A stretch of DNA of 9,591 bases, taken from contig CAZJCK010000102.1 of assembly GCA_964544635.1 (NCBI GenBank), forward strand, positions 1 to 9,591, in the 5' to 3' direction. Of the stretch, positions 8,136 through 9,591 are shown piece after piece. The stretch is from CAZJCK01 sp964544635 (GTDB lineage: Bacteria > Zixibacteria > MSB-5A5 > GN15 > FEB-12). Position 1 is the stretch's first letter; each line of letters starts with the position of its first letter. Position numbers and translations under genes: made by a program. Below the pieces are notes generated by a model that did not search any database, had not been told where the DNA came from, and saw only the letters and a program-made list of their open reading frames with translations.

Positions 8136-8189
8136 TCCCCAACGGATTTACCCTCTGTAACCTGTGAAAAGAACTGATGGAGAGCCGTC

Positions 8190-9587
8190 ATGGATTATAA
8201 AACCCGTACCCGCGTCAACCAGGTGATTGTCCACGACCAGGTCCCGGTCGACAGCGAAATCGTTGTCCTGGGCTGGGTTAGAACTGTCCGGGTGAGCAAG
8301 AATGTGGCCTTCATGGAAGTCAACGACGGTTCCTGCATGGAGTCGATCCAGGTCGTGATCGGCGAACCGGAACAGTTTTCTGACCTCGACAAAATCAGTA
8401 CCGGTGCTTCGGTGCGGGTGAAAGGCAAGCTGGTCGAGTCCCCCGCCAAAGGCCAGAAATACGAGCTGCAGGCGATTGAGGTCACTCTGGTCGGGCCGGC
8501 CGACGAAACCTATCCGCTGCAGAAAAAGCGCCACAACTTCGAGTTCCTCCGCGAGATCGCCCACCTGCGCCCGCGCGGCAACACCTTCGGCGCGGTCAAC
8601 CGGGTCCGTTCCAAGCTCGCCTATGCCGTCCACAAGTTCTACCAGGAGCGCGGTTTCTATTATATCCACACGCCGATCATCTCGGCCTCCGACTGCGAGG
8701 GGGCCGGCGAGATGTTCCGGGTCACCACCCTCGATATGACCAACCCGCCGAAGAAGGACGGCGCCATCGACTGGAACGAAGATTTCTTCGCTGCCGAGGC
8801 CTACCTGACGGTGTCGGGCCAGCTCGAAGGGGAGCTGATGGCCACCGCCTTAGGCGATATCTACACCTTCGGCCCCACCTTCCGCGCCGAAAACTCCAAC
8901 ACCAGCCGTCACGCCTCCGAGTTCTGGATGATCGAGCCGGAGATGGCCTGGGCCGAAAACGACGATAACATGGATCTTGCCGAGGATTTCCTCAAATACC
9001 TCCTGCAGTACGCCTTTGATCACTGCACCGACGATATGGAGTTCTTCGGCAAACGGATCGACCCGGAGCTGGTCCAGCGTCTCGAGGGCGTGATCAACTC
9101 CGAGTTTGCCCGCATCCCCTACTCCGAGGCGATCAAGGTGCTCGAGAAGTCGGGTGAAACATTCGAGTACCCGGTCGAGTGGGGTGTCGATATGCAGAGC
9201 GAGCATGAGCGCTACCTGACCGAGAAGGCGTTCAAGAAACCGGTCATCGTGTACGACTACCCGGCCCACATCAAGGCGTTTTACATGAAGCTCAACGACG
9301 ATGAGAAGACAGTGCGGGCCATGGATGTTTTGGTGCCTCGGGTTGGCGAGATTATCGGCGGTTCGCAGCGTGAAGACAGGCTCGATGTGCTCAAACGTCG
9401 GATGGCGGAACTGAAGGTTGAGAACATCGAGAACTACTGGTGGTACTTTGACATTCGCAAGTACGGTAGTTGTCCGCACGCCGGTTTTGGTTTGGGGTTT
9501 GAGCGGGCGCTGATGTATATCACGGGGATGCAGAACATACGGGATGTGCTGCCGTTCCCGCGCGTCCCCAGATGGGCGAAGTTTTAG
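8190..9587 (+). CDS. asnS: asparaginyl-tRNA synthetase
   Basis: Class IIb aminoacyl-tRNA synthetase that charges tRNA-Asn with asparagine in the cytosol. The 465 residues nearly equal the 466 of E. coli AsnRS. An N-terminal OB-fold anticodon-binding domain (about 20-110) contains VLGWVRTVRVSKNVAFMEVNDGS. The catalytic core carries motif 2 as FRAENSNTSRHASEFWMIEPE from 231, with ATP-binding R232, and motif 3 as GLGFERAL with R439. FRAENSNTSRH and the IRDVLPFPR ending separate it from AspRS and LysRS. The ribosome site GGAGAG (8179-8184) lies five bases before the ATG. The presence of AsnRS means that Asn-tRNA can be made directly; whether GatCAB is also present cannot be seen. The gene is complete, with TAG four bases before the window end. 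Confidence 0.98.
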   Translation: MDYKTRTRVNQVIVHDQVPVDSEIVVLGWVRTVRVSKNVAFMEVNDGSCMESIQVVIGEPEQFSDLDKISTGASVRVKGKLVESPAKGQKYELQAIEVTLVGPADETYPLQKKRHNFEFLREIAHLRPRGNTFGAVNRVRSKLAYAVHKFYQERGFYYIHTPIISASDCEGAGEMFRVTTLDMTNPPKKDGAIDWNEDFFAAEAYLTVSGQLEGELMATALGDIYTFGPTFRAENSNTSRHASEFWMIEPEMAWAENDDNMDLAEDFLKYLLQYAFDHCTDDMEFFGKRIDPELVQRLEGVINSEFARIPYSEAIKVLEKSGETFEYPVEWGVDMQSEHERYLTEKAFKKPVIVYDYPAHIKAFYMKLNDDEKTVRAMDVLVPRVGEIIGGSQREDRLDVLKRRMAELKVENIENYWWYFDIRKYGSCPHAGFGLGFERALMYITGMQNIRDVLPFPRVPRWAKF

Positions 9588-9591
9588 GCGT

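Larger units (their letters stand above)
7650..8189 (+). other. 540-base intergenic region before asnS
   Basis: No complete gene is supported. The first part contains a 97-codon frame without a start (7668-7961), the middle a perfect 12-bp hairpin (7966-7993), and the last 150 bases the probable asnS promoter and leader. A second frame from TTG 7796 to 8167 is also open but rich in Arg, Ser, His and Pro, runs through the hairpin and has no ribosome site. The T-box AGGGTGG element, common before asnS in Firmicutes, is not present. Confidence 0.5.

Noticed and set aside
7796..8167. + strand frame of 123 codons between the 6828 gene and asnS
   Set aside because: It starts at TTG with no ribosome site, is rich in Arg, Ser, His and Pro, and runs through the perfect hairpin and the likely asnS promoter.
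7966..8189. T-box riboswitch before asnS
   Set aside because: Neither the AGGGTGG T-box sequence nor a following terminator hairpin with T-run is present.
7650..8189. Copy of the tRNA-Lys 3' end marking an integrated element
   Set aside because: I compared the last 20 bases of the tRNA with this region by eye and found no convincing repeat; AATTCAAATCC at 7836-7846 only loosely recalls a T-loop.

Overview
The window is a stretch of bacterial chromosome of moderately high GC, roughly 60% in the conserved genes by eye. It carries a housekeeping operon, a few lineage-specific genes, one tRNA gene and an aminoacyl-tRNA synthetase gene. A Sec signal peptide on the FKBP and a seven-helix membrane protein fit an ordinary cell-envelope lifestyle. 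No gene fixes the taxonomy. The mix suggests a free-living, probably Gram-negative bacterium from a poorly sampled phylum, possibly of the FCB group, but this is a guess.

Positions 94-4908 (+ strand) form a tight cluster: ATP-dependent protease Lon, ribosome-assembly GTPase EngB/YsxC, adenylosuccinate synthetase PurA and a secreted FKBP-type peptidyl-prolyl isomerase. The gaps are only 36, 24 and 27 bases, so co-transcription is likely. The cluster joins protein quality control, ribosome assembly, AMP synthesis and extracytoplasmic folding. After it, a good sigma70-type promoter (4926-4954) drives a 95-residue basic protein (5024-5311) that ends in an HExxH motif followed by VMQQR, resembling the end of DUF4157 domains. 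A hairpin terminator at 5342-5368 separates it from a convergent seven-helix membrane protein of unknown function (5482-6219, - strand).

Positions 6371-6516 hold a tRNA-Lys(UUU) gene with its own perfect -35 box, flanked on both sides by the same GC palindrome. From 6512 to about 8189 the sequence changes character. GC falls to about 50% in the lines counted, and the region holds one unrecognised membrane-anchored or secreted protein (6828-7649). Upstream of that gene lies an FNR/CRP-like palindrome. Downstream lies a 97-codon open frame with no credible start (possible gene remnant) and a perfect 12-bp hairpin. This stretch next to a tRNA gene may be an acquired or fast-evolving insertion, although no integrase or att repeat is visible.

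Positions 8190-9587 encode a complete asparaginyl-tRNA synthetase, ending four bases before the window edge. No CRISPR array, transposase, toxin-antitoxin pair or recognisable defence system was seen. The most interesting items are the small HExxH protein, the FKBP with an altered active site, the paired palindromes around the tRNA and the low-GC region with its possible gene remnant.
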